Notes: a model not told the origin generated them from the letters alone. A stretch of 9,984 nt of DNA from Chthoniobacterales bacterium (GCA_003244125.1 QHBL01000136.1:1-9984); one strand, 5' to 3'; shown: positions 1 to 7,447, counted from the stretch's first letter. Numbers and translations are program-made.

Positions 1-27
1 GAGGGCACGAAGATCCTCAATCAGTGA
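1..27 (+). CDS. C-terminal end of an upstream gene, possibly heptose 7-phosphate kinase
   Basis: Reading from base 1 gives eight residues, EGTKILNQ, and then TGA at 25-27. That stop overlaps the GTG start of the next gene in a GTGA arrangement, the same close coupling seen between later genes in the cluster. Eight residues are too few to identify a protein. By pathway logic the missing step is the GHMP-family D-glycero-D-manno-heptose 7-phosphate kinase (HddA), and a short 'E-G-T/S-x-I/V' ending is compatible with that family. The identity is inferred from context only. The frame could also be chance, because the frame of the next gene is open to the window edge as well. Confidence 0.4.
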   Translation, partial: EGTKILNQ

Positions 28-752
28 GACGCGCGAATCTGCACGAATGGCCGGTGGCGATTCTCGCCGGCGGTCTGGCAACGCGATTACGACCGATTAC
101 TCAGAGCGAGCCGAAAGCGCTTGTTTCAGTAGCAGGGGAGCCATTCCTCAATCATCAACTACGATTGCTGCATCGCCATGGCTTCCGAAAGGTCGTCCTT
201 TGCCTCGGCTATCTTGGTGAAATGATTAAAGCATATTATGGAACGGGTGAGCATCTCGATCTTCAGCTCGACTACTCGTTCGACGGGCCGCATCTTCTCG
301 GCACCGGCGGCGCGCTCAAACGTGCGCTGCCGAAGCTAGGTGACCGGTTCGTTGTTCTCTACGGCGATTCCTATCTTTCGACGGATTACGCGCGAATCAC
401 GCAAGCTTTCATGGGATCTTACAAGCCAGCAATGATGACGGTGTATAAGAATGAAAACCGCTGGGATAGAAGCAATGTCGAGTTCGACGGCAGTCGAATT
501 CTTCGTTACGATAAAGAGGAAGTGGGCACGGCGATGCGATACATTGACTACGGGCTGGGCGTGTTTCGCTCCGGGGCCTTCAACCACTGGCCCGAGAATG
601 AGCGATTCGACCTGGCGGATGTTTACAAGCAGCTCCTCCGCGACGGGCAACTTGCCGGGTTTGAAGTAAGTGAGCGTTTCTACGAAATGGGATCGCCTGC
701 GGGATTGCGTGAGCTCGAGGACTTTTTGAGGGCTGAGCCTGCCAAGCCATGA
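24..752 (+). CDS. hddC: Sugar-1-phosphate nucleotidyltransferase, probably D-glycero-D-manno-heptose 1-phosphate guanylyltransferase
   Basis: This is a 242-residue single-domain nucleotidyltransferase of the usual length for HddC-like enzymes. It would join heptose 1-phosphate and an NTP (GTP expected) into NDP-heptose in the cytosol. The nucleotide-binding signature LAGGLATRLRP spans residues 14-24. It is followed by E29-P30-K31, the LGTGGAL loop at 92-98 and the metal-binding aspartate D115 in YGDSYL. The ending YEMGSPAGL (220-228) is typical of the HddC/RmlA-like branch. The GTG start at 24 puts the first beta strand at residue 10 and overlaps the upstream stop. The frame stays open to the window edge, so a slightly earlier start is not excluded. 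It overlaps the next gene by ATGA at 749-752. Guanylyl rather than adenylyl or another specificity is inferred from the neighbours: isomerase, 1,7-bisphosphate phosphatase and transaldolase. Confidence 0.85.
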   Translation: MRRANLHEWPVAILAGGLATRLRPITQSEPKALVSVAGEPFLNHQLRLLHRHGFRKVVLCLGYLGEMIKAYYGTGEHLDLQLDYSFDGPHLLGTGGALKRALPKLGDRFVVLYGDSYLSTDYARITQAFMGSYKPAMMTVYKNENRWDRSNVEFDGSRILRYDKEEVGTAMRYIDYGLGVFRSGAFNHWPENERFDLADVYKQLLRDGQLAGFEVSERFYEMGSPAGLRELEDFLRAEPAKP

Positions 753-1345
753 GCTACTCTCAACAGCATCTTTCTGAAGCTGCGCAGATTATCGCGCAAC
801 TAAATCCCGAGCTATGCGAGAAAGCGGTCAGATTACTTCACGCTGTGCGAGAACGAGAAGGCCGCTTATTTATACTTGGTGTGGGCGGAAGCGCCGCTAA
901 CGCATCACATGCGGTGAACGACTTCCGCAAGATCGCCGGTCTGGAATGCTATGCCCCCACAGACAATGTTTCGGAGCTTACGGCAAGGACGAATGACGAA
1001 GGCTGGAATTCTGTCTTTGCCGAATGGCTGAAGGGCAGCCGGCTTTCTTCGCGCGACGCGCTGCTGGTTTTCTCGGTTGGCGGTGGAAGCGTAGAGAAAA
1101 ACATCAGTGCCAATTTGGTCGCGGCCTTGCAGTTGGCCAGGCAACGGGGCGCATCGATCCTGGGCATCGTCGGCCGGGACGGTGGCTACACGGCGACTGT
1201 TGCTGACGTGATCATTTGCATACCGACGGTGAATCCGTCGAACGTCACGCCGCATGCGGAGGCCTTTCAGGCTGTAATATGGCACCTCATCGTGAGTCAC
1301 CCACTGCTGAAAGCTAGCCACACAAAATGGGAGAGCACGACCTAA
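749..1345 (+). CDS. gmhA: SIS-domain isomerase, GmhA-like (sedoheptulose 7-phosphate isomerase)
   Basis: This 198-residue protein is one SIS (sugar isomerase) domain, the size of GmhA, which converts sedoheptulose 7-phosphate to D-glycero-D-manno-heptose 7-phosphate, the first step of nucleotide-heptose synthesis. The phosphosugar loop GVGGSAANASH lies at residues 44-54. A second glycine/serine loop, FSVGGGSVEKN, is at 108-118, and a HAEAFQAVIWHL helix is at 169-180. H179 matches the catalytic histidine of E. coli GmhA (His180). Where GmhA has its catalytic Glu65, my alignment by eye gives D58, and the usual GNGGSA is GVGGSA. These changes, with the SHP...TKWE ending, mark a subfamily I associate with heptose clusters rather than canonical lipopolysaccharide GmhA. 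It starts inside ATGA with the preceding gene and overlaps the next gene by 19 bases. Function is supported by motif and context; the exact substrate is inferred. Confidence 0.82.
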   Translation: MSYSQQHLSEAAQIIAQLNPELCEKAVRLLHAVREREGRLFILGVGGSAANASHAVNDFRKIAGLECYAPTDNVSELTARTNDEGWNSVFAEWLKGSRLSSRDALLVFSVGGGSVEKNISANLVAALQLARQRGASILGIVGRDGGYTATVADVIICIPTVNPSNVTPHAEAFQAVIWHLIVSHPLLKASHTKWESTT

Positions 1346-1929
1346 CGAGCTACGGTTCCGCTGCTGTTTTCCTGGATCGCGACGGTGTTCTGAACCAGCC
1401 GGTCGTTCGAGAACGTTTGCCTTATCCTCCCGCCCGGCCGCAGGACTTCGTCATCTACAATGATGCTGCAAGTGGCTGTGCACGATTGAAAGCAGCCGGG
1501 TTCCTTCTCGTGGTCGCCAGTAACCAGCCAGATGTCGGCCGCGGAAGCGCGGAGCGAGCGGTCATCGAGCAGATGCATCGACAGCTCCGCGCAGCTATTC
1601 CTGCCCTTGATGACATCGAAACCTGTTACCATGCCGGGGAAAAGTTCGGTCAGGTGTGTCAGTGTCGAAAGCCGAAACCGGGCATGCTCTTGCGCTCGGC
1701 TGAATTGATGCGCATCGATCTCGCGCGCAGCTTTCTCATTGGCGACCGCTGGCGAGATGTGGATTGCGCCAGAGCGGCTGGATGCAAAAGTATCTTTATC
1801 GATCGCGGTTATGCGGAGTCGTTGCGGAAACAGCCTGATGTCACGGTCACCACTTTCGGCGAGGCGGTGCAGGCGGTCTTGCAAATAGCGAAGCGCGATT
1901 CCTTGCTTCACCCAGCAACGCCGGTTTAG
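1327..1929 (+). CDS. gmhB: D-glycero-D-manno-heptose 1,7-bisphosphate 7-phosphatase
   Basis: A 200-residue HAD-superfamily phosphatase that should remove the 7-phosphate from heptose 1,7-bisphosphate, leaving heptose 1-phosphate for the nucleotidyltransferase. All HAD motifs are visible: motif I FLDRDG (nucleophile D17, acid/base D19), motif II SNQ at 65-67, motif III RKPKPG at 114-119 and motif IV GDRWRDVD at 139-146. The zinc-binding set characteristic of GmhB and histidinol-phosphate phosphatase is complete: C100 and H102, then C111 and C113. Length is normal for GmhB (about 190 residues). The ATG at 1327 is the only good start before motif I and lies inside the end of the isomerase gene, with no strong ribosome binding site, so it is probably translated by coupling. 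A histidinol-phosphatase role is the main alternative, but the neighbours argue for heptose. The next gene begins 12 bases downstream. Confidence 0.9.
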   Translation: MGEHDLTSYGSAAVFLDRDGVLNQPVVRERLPYPPARPQDFVIYNDAASGCARLKAAGFLLVVASNQPDVGRGSAERAVIEQMHRQLRAAIPALDDIETCYHAGEKFGQVCQCRKPKPGMLLRSAELMRIDLARSFLIGDRWRDVDCARAAGCKSIFIDRGYAESLRKQPDVTVTTFGEAVQAVLQIAKRDSLLHPATPV

Positions 1930-1941
1930 ACTGGCAAGCCC

Positions 1942-2667
1942 ATGAGTGTGAACTTGCTTGCTCAGTTGCCGGTCAAGATTTTTGCCGATGGAGCCGAGCG
2001 CGAAGGTATCGTCGCTCTCTATCAGCAGCCGTTTATCCGCGGCCTGACCACGAATCCGACACTCATGCGAAAGGTCGGCATTACAGACTACGAGAAATTC
2101 GCCAGGTCGATCCTTGAAGTAGTGAAAGACAAACCGATCTCATTCGAAGTTTTTTCGGATGAGTTTCCGGAAATGAGGCGGCAGGCACGAATGATCAGCG
2201 GCTGGCAGGATAATGTCTACGTCAAAATACCTATTACGAATACGCGCGGAGACTCTGCCGTTCCGGCCATCCGGGAACTCAGCGCCGATGGAGTGCAGCT
2301 GAACATCACGGCAGTTTTAACGCGTGAGCAGGTGGAAGCAGTGGCCGAGGTTTTGAACGTGGAAGTTCCGACGGTTGTGTCTGTCTTTGCCGGCCGAGTG
2401 GCGGACACCGGAGTAGACCCGCTCCCGCTGATGCGTGACTCGCGGAGTCTGCTTCGTGAGCTGCCCCGGACAGAGTTACTATGGGCGAGCGTTCGTGAGG
2501 TGCTGAATATCTTTCAGGCGGCGGCATGTGGCTGTCACATCGTGACTGTGCCACATGATATTCTGAGCAAGGCGATGAAACTGGCCGGACTCGATCTGAC
2601 CGAACTATCGCTCGATACTGTGCGAATGTTCCATGCGGATGCTTTGAATGCAGGATATCGCTTGTGA
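1942..2667 (+). CDS. Small transaldolase-family protein (TalC/FSA-like length)
   Basis: This 241-residue protein belongs to the class I aldolase transaldolase family, close in length to the short TalC / fructose-6-phosphate aldolase branch rather than the roughly 316-residue TalB. The Schiff-base lysine is K95 in VYVKIP (92-97). The family residues D16 (IFADGA), T36-T37-N38-P39-T40 and E69 (ISFEVF) are in place. A barrel-end segment ELLWASVREVLNIFQAAACGC lies near residues 197-217. Transaldolases make sedoheptulose 7-phosphate from fructose 6-phosphate and erythrose 4-phosphate. Its position just after three heptose-nucleotide genes suggests that it feeds S7P to the isomerase. That role is inferred; a housekeeping pentose-phosphate role or F6P aldolase activity is possible. 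The gene sits 12 bases after gmhB and 38 bases before the sulfotransferase. No clear terminator or strong ribosome binding site is seen in either gap. Confidence 0.85.
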   Translation: MSVNLLAQLPVKIFADGAEREGIVALYQQPFIRGLTTNPTLMRKVGITDYEKFARSILEVVKDKPISFEVFSDEFPEMRRQARMISGWQDNVYVKIPITNTRGDSAVPAIRELSADGVQLNITAVLTREQVEAVAEVLNVEVPTVVSVFAGRVADTGVDPLPLMRDSRSLLRELPRTELLWASVREVLNIFQAAACGCHIVTVPHDILSKAMKLAGLDLTELSLDTVRMFHADALNAGYRL

Positions 2668-2705
2668 AGCGATCTGCTGACGCATCGAGGCGGGCACTTA
2701 CATAG

Positions 2706-3896
2706 ATGGAGCCGGCTGACACATTAAGAATACTCGTCGTTAGCACGCCGAAGACTGGTAATACATGGCTGAAGTGCCTGCTCAGTAAAGCCTACAACCT
2801 TCCTGTTATCGATGTTCCGTCGCCTGAATTCTGGCGCGATTTCGATCCGGTTGTGTACGAAGCATTGGGGCCGCGCTGGATTGCCCATCAACATTTTCCT
2901 CCATTTGAGCCGTTCGTGCGCTGGGCGCAGGAGCAAGGCATCGTCTTTGTGACCACAGTTCGTCACCCAGCCGATACTCTCGTCTCTGTTCACCATTACG
3001 TCCAAAATTTCGCAGGCAAAACGCAGATCGATTCCGAAACAGTGCGATTACTTCGTCGCCCCCGGGCAGATGAGGACGAACGCCCTCAGGTGCCTTGGAG
3101 TAAGGAGCTGGAGACTTTTGTTAGGGATAAATTTTTCCGATCTGTGAACTTTTCTATCGCTTGGCTGCAACGGGGCTTGAGCTATGGCGTGCGGTATGAG
3201 GACTTATGGCGTTCTCCTGATCAGATTTTGCGGGCTTTGACGAACGACATTTGTCCTATCAGTGACGAAGCTATTGAGGAAGCGGTGCAACGATGCCGGC
3301 TTGAGACCATGCGAGCCGCGGCCGGTGAAAAAGGATTGTTTTTCCGCGGCGGCGGAGTTGCGGGGTGGAAGACAAATCTACCTGAGCGCATCATCGCCAT
3401 GCTTGGCCGAATGGCACCGTATCCGGCGCAGATGGAATGGCTCGGATACGAGACAAGCTTCGCGGGACCTGTTCCGCCCGATGTTGAGCTGTCGCGAGTC
3501 CCACCTGCTTTGTCAGAACTTAGTTTCTTTCCCCTCGACTTCGCGCTCGGCGATGTAGCAGGCGATCGCACATCGGAGGCAAGTTACTATGCGTGGTTTA
3601 ACGCGGTGGCTGAGAGAGACCCTCATCATGGCAGGATCGCGCCGGTAATCACCAATCTTGGCGGTTATCTACATCGGCGCCGGTCTGACCTTCGCGCTAT
3701 CTTTTCTGATTTATATGGCCAGGATCGTGTCGCTTTCAGTCATTGGTTTACACAGGCTGAGTGTATTGCAGCCAAAGCAATGGATGCATGCTTCGTGCTG
3801 CCGGTTTACCAGTCATGGGTCGATGGCCCTCAGCCACTCTTTTCTCCCGTGCACTACCCGGTCGCGCGAAGGCATGAGAGTCTGGTAGCGTTATGA
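2706..3896 (+). CDS. PAPS-dependent sulfotransferase with an extra C-terminal domain
   Basis: A 396-residue cytosolic-type sulfotransferase. The 5'-phosphosulfate-binding loop is STPKTGNTWLK at residues 13-23. The AHQHFP segment (60-65) carries a histidine (H63) where the family has its catalytic base. The 3'-phosphate site is VRHPADTLVS at 85-94, followed by YEDL at 164-167 and the PAPS-closing segment FRGGGVAGWK at 213-222. The sulfotransferase fold ends near residue 250. Residues about 290-396 form an added region beginning YYAWFNA and containing PVITNL, a run SDLRAIF and AFSHWF. I recall similar tails on multi-domain glycosyltransferases, where their function is not known to me. It would transfer sulfate from PAPS to a sugar or other acceptor of the surface glycan made here; the acceptor is unknown. 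No PAPS synthesis gene is in the window. The stop overlaps the next start in ATGA. Confidence 0.82.
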   Translation: MEPADTLRILVVSTPKTGNTWLKCLLSKAYNLPVIDVPSPEFWRDFDPVVYEALGPRWIAHQHFPPFEPFVRWAQEQGIVFVTTVRHPADTLVSVHHYVQNFAGKTQIDSETVRLLRRPRADEDERPQVPWSKELETFVRDKFFRSVNFSIAWLQRGLSYGVRYEDLWRSPDQILRALTNDICPISDEAIEEAVQRCRLETMRAAAGEKGLFFRGGGVAGWKTNLPERIIAMLGRMAPYPAQMEWLGYETSFAGPVPPDVELSRVPPALSELSFFPLDFALGDVAGDRTSEASYYAWFNAVAERDPHHGRIAPVITNLGGYLHRRRSDLRAIFSDLYGQDRVAFSHWFTQAECIAAKAMDACFVLPVYQSWVDGPQPLFSPVHYPVARRHESLVAL

Positions 3897-6800
3897 GCTA
3901 TCCGCCTCCTCCGATTACGCGCTACCTCGGCGGTGCATGGAGTATGCACCTGCCTTTCGCCTGGGACCTAATGTCGGAACTGAAACCTTCCGTTTTCGTC
4001 GAGCTAGGAGTATACAGAGGCGAGTCCTACTTCGCATTTTGTCAATCGGTGCAGGAAAACAGGCTCTCGACAAAATGTTACGGCGTCGATACATGGCATG
4101 GAGACGTTCACTCAGGCATGTACGGTCCAGAGATTGGACGCGAAGTCGAGGCTTATAACGCCAGATACTCCAGCTTTTCGAAATTGTTCAGGATGACCTT
4201 CAACGAAGCATTGTCTCACTTTGCCGAAGCATCTATCGACTTACTTCACATAGACGGCGCCCACCGCTATGAAGATGTAAAGCACGATTTTCAAAGCTGG
4301 CTGCCGAAGGTTTCGGCAGAAGGGCTGATTTTATTTCACGATGTTACAATGCGGGAACGAGGGTTCGGCGTGTGGCGCTTGTGGAAGGAGATTGCAGATA
4401 GCAAGACTTCCTTTGTCTTCGAATTCGGACATGGCTTGGGGGTGTGGAAGAAAACGGCAGTCTCGGAGAAGACCCCTTCCTTTGTCAAAAAACTTTGTCT
4501 TGCCGACGAAGCCGAACGCCGGGAGATCGTCAATCATTACGCGGCCATCGCTACGGCGATGGCTTCGCAAGAAGAGAAAGTAAGCTTGAGTGATATACCC
4601 GTGGTTACGTCGCTGCAAATCTATCCCCGAAGTGATCGTACGTTCGACCAAGGCTCGTTATCGGGCTGCGATTTCACGGCAAGCAAATGGCAACATCTGA
4701 GGGTGCCACTGCTGAATAGTGATGGATTCGGCAGCGCTCCGCTTCGGTTTGATCCTGGAAATGAAGTTGGTGTTATAGAAATCGCGCGCATTATCATCAG
4801 ATCGGAAGACCGAACTACTCTTTGGCGTGCGAAAGGTCCTTCTGAATTATCTTGCCTGGTGGTGGGGGGCACAGCGGTAGTTGTTCCGCATGATCGTGTC
4901 TTCCGGATTTTGAATTTAGGCAGTGATCCACAGGTTCTTGTCCCCGCATTCCAGGCGACCGATGTTAAAGGAACTGGCGAATTCGACATTTGGCTACGGT
5001 TGGATACATCCCGTGAAACACTGGCTGCCTGTTTCACAGATTTTCGGCGCCAGCAACAGCACGAAATCGAGCAGCAGCAGCTGGCGCTGGCGACGAAACT
5101 ACAGGACAAGGAAGCCGAACGCGCCGCTCTGGAAAAGGCGCTGCACGAGCATCAGGCGGAACTTGCTGCCTTCAATTCCGAAGTAGAACGCTTGGAGCGT
5201 GAACTCTGGGAGCATCGAGTTCGCCGGGCTGATTACGCCGCGCGGCTTAAGGAACGTGATGACTGGATCTCGGAAGTCAAAAAGTCGGTGGCTTGGAAGG
5301 CAGCCAAGCCGCTATGGAAGGCACAAAGACATTTCTCTCGTCGTAAAGCAGCTCCGTTGGCAACAAGACACATCTCGGAGGAGCTGGTCTTCGGACTAGA
5401 CAATGCCGGCGTTTGGAATGCGACGCGAGACTCAATCGAGCTGACTGGCTGGTGTTTTACTCGCGGTGGTCCCCAGATCGTCGGGGTGCGGACTAAGATC
5501 GGCGGCAAATCCTACTTTGCCCGTTATGGGCTGAAGCGAGAAGATGTAGCTCAGACTGCGGGTGGCGATCCCGCCGCGCTCTACTGCGGCTTCTCTCTCA
5601 CGCTTCCAGCTGCTTCTACTTCTACCACAGTGCGACTGGAAGCTATCGCGCAAAACGGCCCCTGGCGCGTCTTTCTGGAGAAAGCCCTCGCAGGATTAAC
5701 TTCCACCGATGGCCCCGGCAGCTCAGCGCGCGCGCGGGGGCCGGAACTACGAACTGCTGAACAGATTGTGCTACCGCTTCATCCGAATGGACGTCAACCA
5801 GTTCTCTACCCGGGCGCGACCGCAGATCAGGCCGCAGCTCTGCTTGCTCCTTTAATCAAACAACCTGTCGATCGCGTCGCGGGAGGTACGCCGCTGTTTA
5901 GCATCATCACGCCCGTTTTCAACACCGCGCCGCGCTGGTTAATAGAAGCGGCCGCAAGTTTGCTGAGCCAGAGTTTGCCCGAATGGGAATGGTGTGTTGT
6001 TGACGACGGCTCAAGTAACGCGGAGACGCAACGGACACTCGAGTCACTCGCGTCGGCGCATCCGCGCGTCCAGGTGAAGCATATGACGCGCAGCGGCATC
6101 AGCGGGGCCACCAATCAGGCGCTCGAAATGGCGAGTGGCGAGTTCGTCTGTTTTCTCGATCATGATGACCTCTTGCATCCGGCTGCACTCGAGCTTCTGC
6201 GAGAGAAAATAGGTGACGAATTCGACGTACTCTATTCGGATGAAGACAAGCTCGATGAGGAGCATGGCATTCTCATCGAACCGTTCTTCAAGCCTGACTG
6301 GTCGCCCGAATACTTCCGCGGCGCAATGTATGTAGGCCACCTACTCTGCGTACGCCGCGCGCTTGCTCGCCAGGTGCGATTTGATAGCGATTTTGATGGA
6401 GTTCAAGACTTTGAATTTATGTTACGCGTAAGCGAAACAGGCGCCCGCATTGGTCACATCCCGAAGATTCTCTATCACTGGCGGAAAACGCCGGGGAGCA
6501 TTGCCGCAAATGCTCACGCTAAACCGCGTGCTGCTCTGCTCCAGCAAAAAGCCGTCAACGCGCACCTGAAACGACTGGGCCTTCGTGCGGAGGCAAAGAT
6601 TGGTTCAACGCCGCATCGATTAAAAATAGTTCCGGAGCCGCGCTCCACGTTTCCGAAAGTGAGCATCGTTATTCCCACCAGAGACGCGCCGGATCTCCTC
6701 TCGAAATGTCTCAAGAGCCTCTACGATAATACCGGTTATCCTGACTTCGAAGTCCTGCTCATCGATAACGATACCACGAGCAGTGAAGCCATTGAGCTGA

Positions 6801-7447
6801 TGCGAAAGTATCCCCTCAAACGTTTCTATCTGCCCAATCCGTTCAACTTCTCGCGCGCCAACAACCTTGGTGCGCAGAACGCTACTGGCGAATACCTCAT
6901 TTTCCTGAACAACGATACCGAGATTATATCCGGTCAATGGATCGAGCAGCTGCTTTACTACGCTGAGCAGCCGGATGTGGGCGCGGTTGGGGCGCTGCTC
7001 CTTCATGAAAACGGAGCCGTGCAGCATGCCGGCGTTATTCTCGGCATGCGCGGCACCGCTGATCACGCCATGCGTGGCTTTCGCGCAAAGTCCGATGGCT
7101 ATGCCGGAAGCTTATCCTGCGCGCGTGAGGTCTCAGCAGTCACGGCGGCGTGCATGATGATGCGCAAATCGCTTTTTCACGACGTCGGCGGGTTCAACGA
7201 ACATTTCTTTACCATCTACCAGGACGTAGACCTTTGTTTGCGTCTGCGCCAACGCGGCCTGCGAATTATTTGGACGCCGCAGGCTCTGCTCCTGCATCAT
7301 GAGTCGCTCTCGCGCCAAACCTACTACGATTTCGTTGATCGGAATTTACTGTTGGATCAATGGGAAGATATCATTGCGCGGGGTGATCCGTACTATAATA
7401 AGAACCTGAATGCCGAACGCGGCGACTACAGCCTGAAACCAGCTTGA
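3893..7447 (+). CDS. Fused SAM methyltransferase, coiled coil and tandem GT2 glycosyltransferase
   Basis: A 1184-residue cytosolic multi-domain enzyme with no signal peptide or membrane segment. Residues 1-190 are a class I methyltransferase: SAM loop VELGVYRGES (36-45), acidic VDTW (65-68), and LLHIDGAHRYEDV (117-129), typical of the Methyltransf_24 type. Residues about 230-372 are beta-rich with PLRFDPGN (283-290) and GSDPQVLVP (343-351); I take this as a beta-sandwich of unknown function. Residues about 384-465 are a charged, Gln/Glu-rich coiled coil ending in SVAWKAAKPLWK, the linker commonly seen before GT2 domains. Residues about 498-600 are a second beta domain (GWCF, YGLKREDVA, CGFSLTLP). 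The first GT2 domain starts near 667 (SIITPVFN, DDGSS 704-708, DHD 756-758). The second starts near 921 (SIVIPTR, IDND 957-960, NNDTE 1006-1010, YQDVDLCLRLRQRG 1109-1122), like rhamnosyl- or O-antigen transferases. It would both elongate and methylate a glycan. Sugar donors and acceptor are unknown. The ATG start overlaps the sulfotransferase stop. Confidence 0.9.
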   Translation: MSYPPPPITRYLGGAWSMHLPFAWDLMSELKPSVFVELGVYRGESYFAFCQSVQENRLSTKCYGVDTWHGDVHSGMYGPEIGREVEAYNARYSSFSKLFRMTFNEALSHFAEASIDLLHIDGAHRYEDVKHDFQSWLPKVSAEGLILFHDVTMRERGFGVWRLWKEIADSKTSFVFEFGHGLGVWKKTAVSEKTPSFVKKLCLADEAERREIVNHYAAIATAMASQEEKVSLSDIPVVTSLQIYPRSDRTFDQGSLSGCDFTASKWQHLRVPLLNSDGFGSAPLRFDPGNEVGVIEIARIIIRSEDRTTLWRAKGPSELSCLVVGGTAVVVPHDRVFRILNLGSDPQVLVPAFQATDVKGTGEFDIWLRLDTSRETLAACFTDFRRQQQHEIEQQQLALATKLQDKEAERAALEKALHEHQAELAAFNSEVERLERELWEHRVRRADYAARLKERDDWISEVKKSVAWKAAKPLWKAQRHFSRRKAAPLATRHISEELVFGLDNAGVWNATRDSIELTGWCFTRGGPQIVGVRTKIGGKSYFARYGLKREDVAQTAGGDPAALYCGFSLTLPAASTSTTVRLEAIAQNGPWRVFLEKALAGLTSTDGPGSSARARGPELRTAEQIVLPLHPNGRQPVLYPGATADQAAALLAPLIKQPVDRVAGGTPLFSIITPVFNTAPRWLIEAAASLLSQSLPEWEWCVVDDGSSNAETQRTLESLASAHPRVQVKHMTRSGISGATNQALEMASGEFVCFLDHDDLLHPAALELLREKIGDEFDVLYSDEDKLDEEHGILIEPFFKPDWSPEYFRGAMYVGHLLCVRRALARQVRFDSDFDGVQDFEFMLRVSETGARIGHIPKILYHWRKTPGSIAANAHAKPRAALLQQKAVNAHLKRLGLRAEAKIGSTPHRLKIVPEPRSTFPKVSIVIPTRDAPDLLSKCLKSLYDNTGYPDFEVLLIDNDTTSSEAIELMRKYPLKRFYLPNPFNFSRANNLGAQNATGEYLIFLNNDTEIISGQWIEQLLYYAEQPDVGAVGALLLHENGAVQHAGVILGMRGTADHAMRGFRAKSDGYAGSLSCAREVSAVTAACMMMRKSLFHDVGGFNEHFFTIYQDVDLCLRLRQRGLRIIWTPQALLLHHESLSRQTYYDFVDRNLLLDQWEDIIARGDPYYNKNLNAERGDYSLKPA

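Noticed and set aside
905..1321. Open frame of 138 codons on the minus strand opposite the isomerase gene
   Set aside because: It lies entirely within a gene with clear SIS motifs, and its translation shows no recognisable domain. It is a shadow of the real frame.
1342..1911. Open frame of 189 codons on the minus strand opposite gmhB
   Set aside because: All HAD and zinc-site motifs are on the plus strand. The opposite frame gives an Arg/His/Ser-rich product without domain pattern.
2668..2705. Promoter or terminator in the 38-base gap before the sulfotransferase gene
   Set aside because: No hairpin with a U-run and no convincing -35/-10 pair. GAGG at 2687-2690 is about 15 bases from the ATG, too far for a good ribosome binding site.
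2706..5050. Possible lower GC content in the sulfotransferase and N-terminal half of the giant transferase, as a sign of transfer
   Set aside because: Counting a few 60-base lines by hand gave 43-57% here, and 43% and 62% in the later glycosyltransferase region. The scatter is too large to claim a shift without a full sliding-window count.
5042..5110. CAG/GCA-rich stretch resembling a short tandem repeat
   Set aside because: It is irregular and encodes the Gln-rich start of the coiled coil (residues 387-398), which explains it without a repeat-expansion mechanism.
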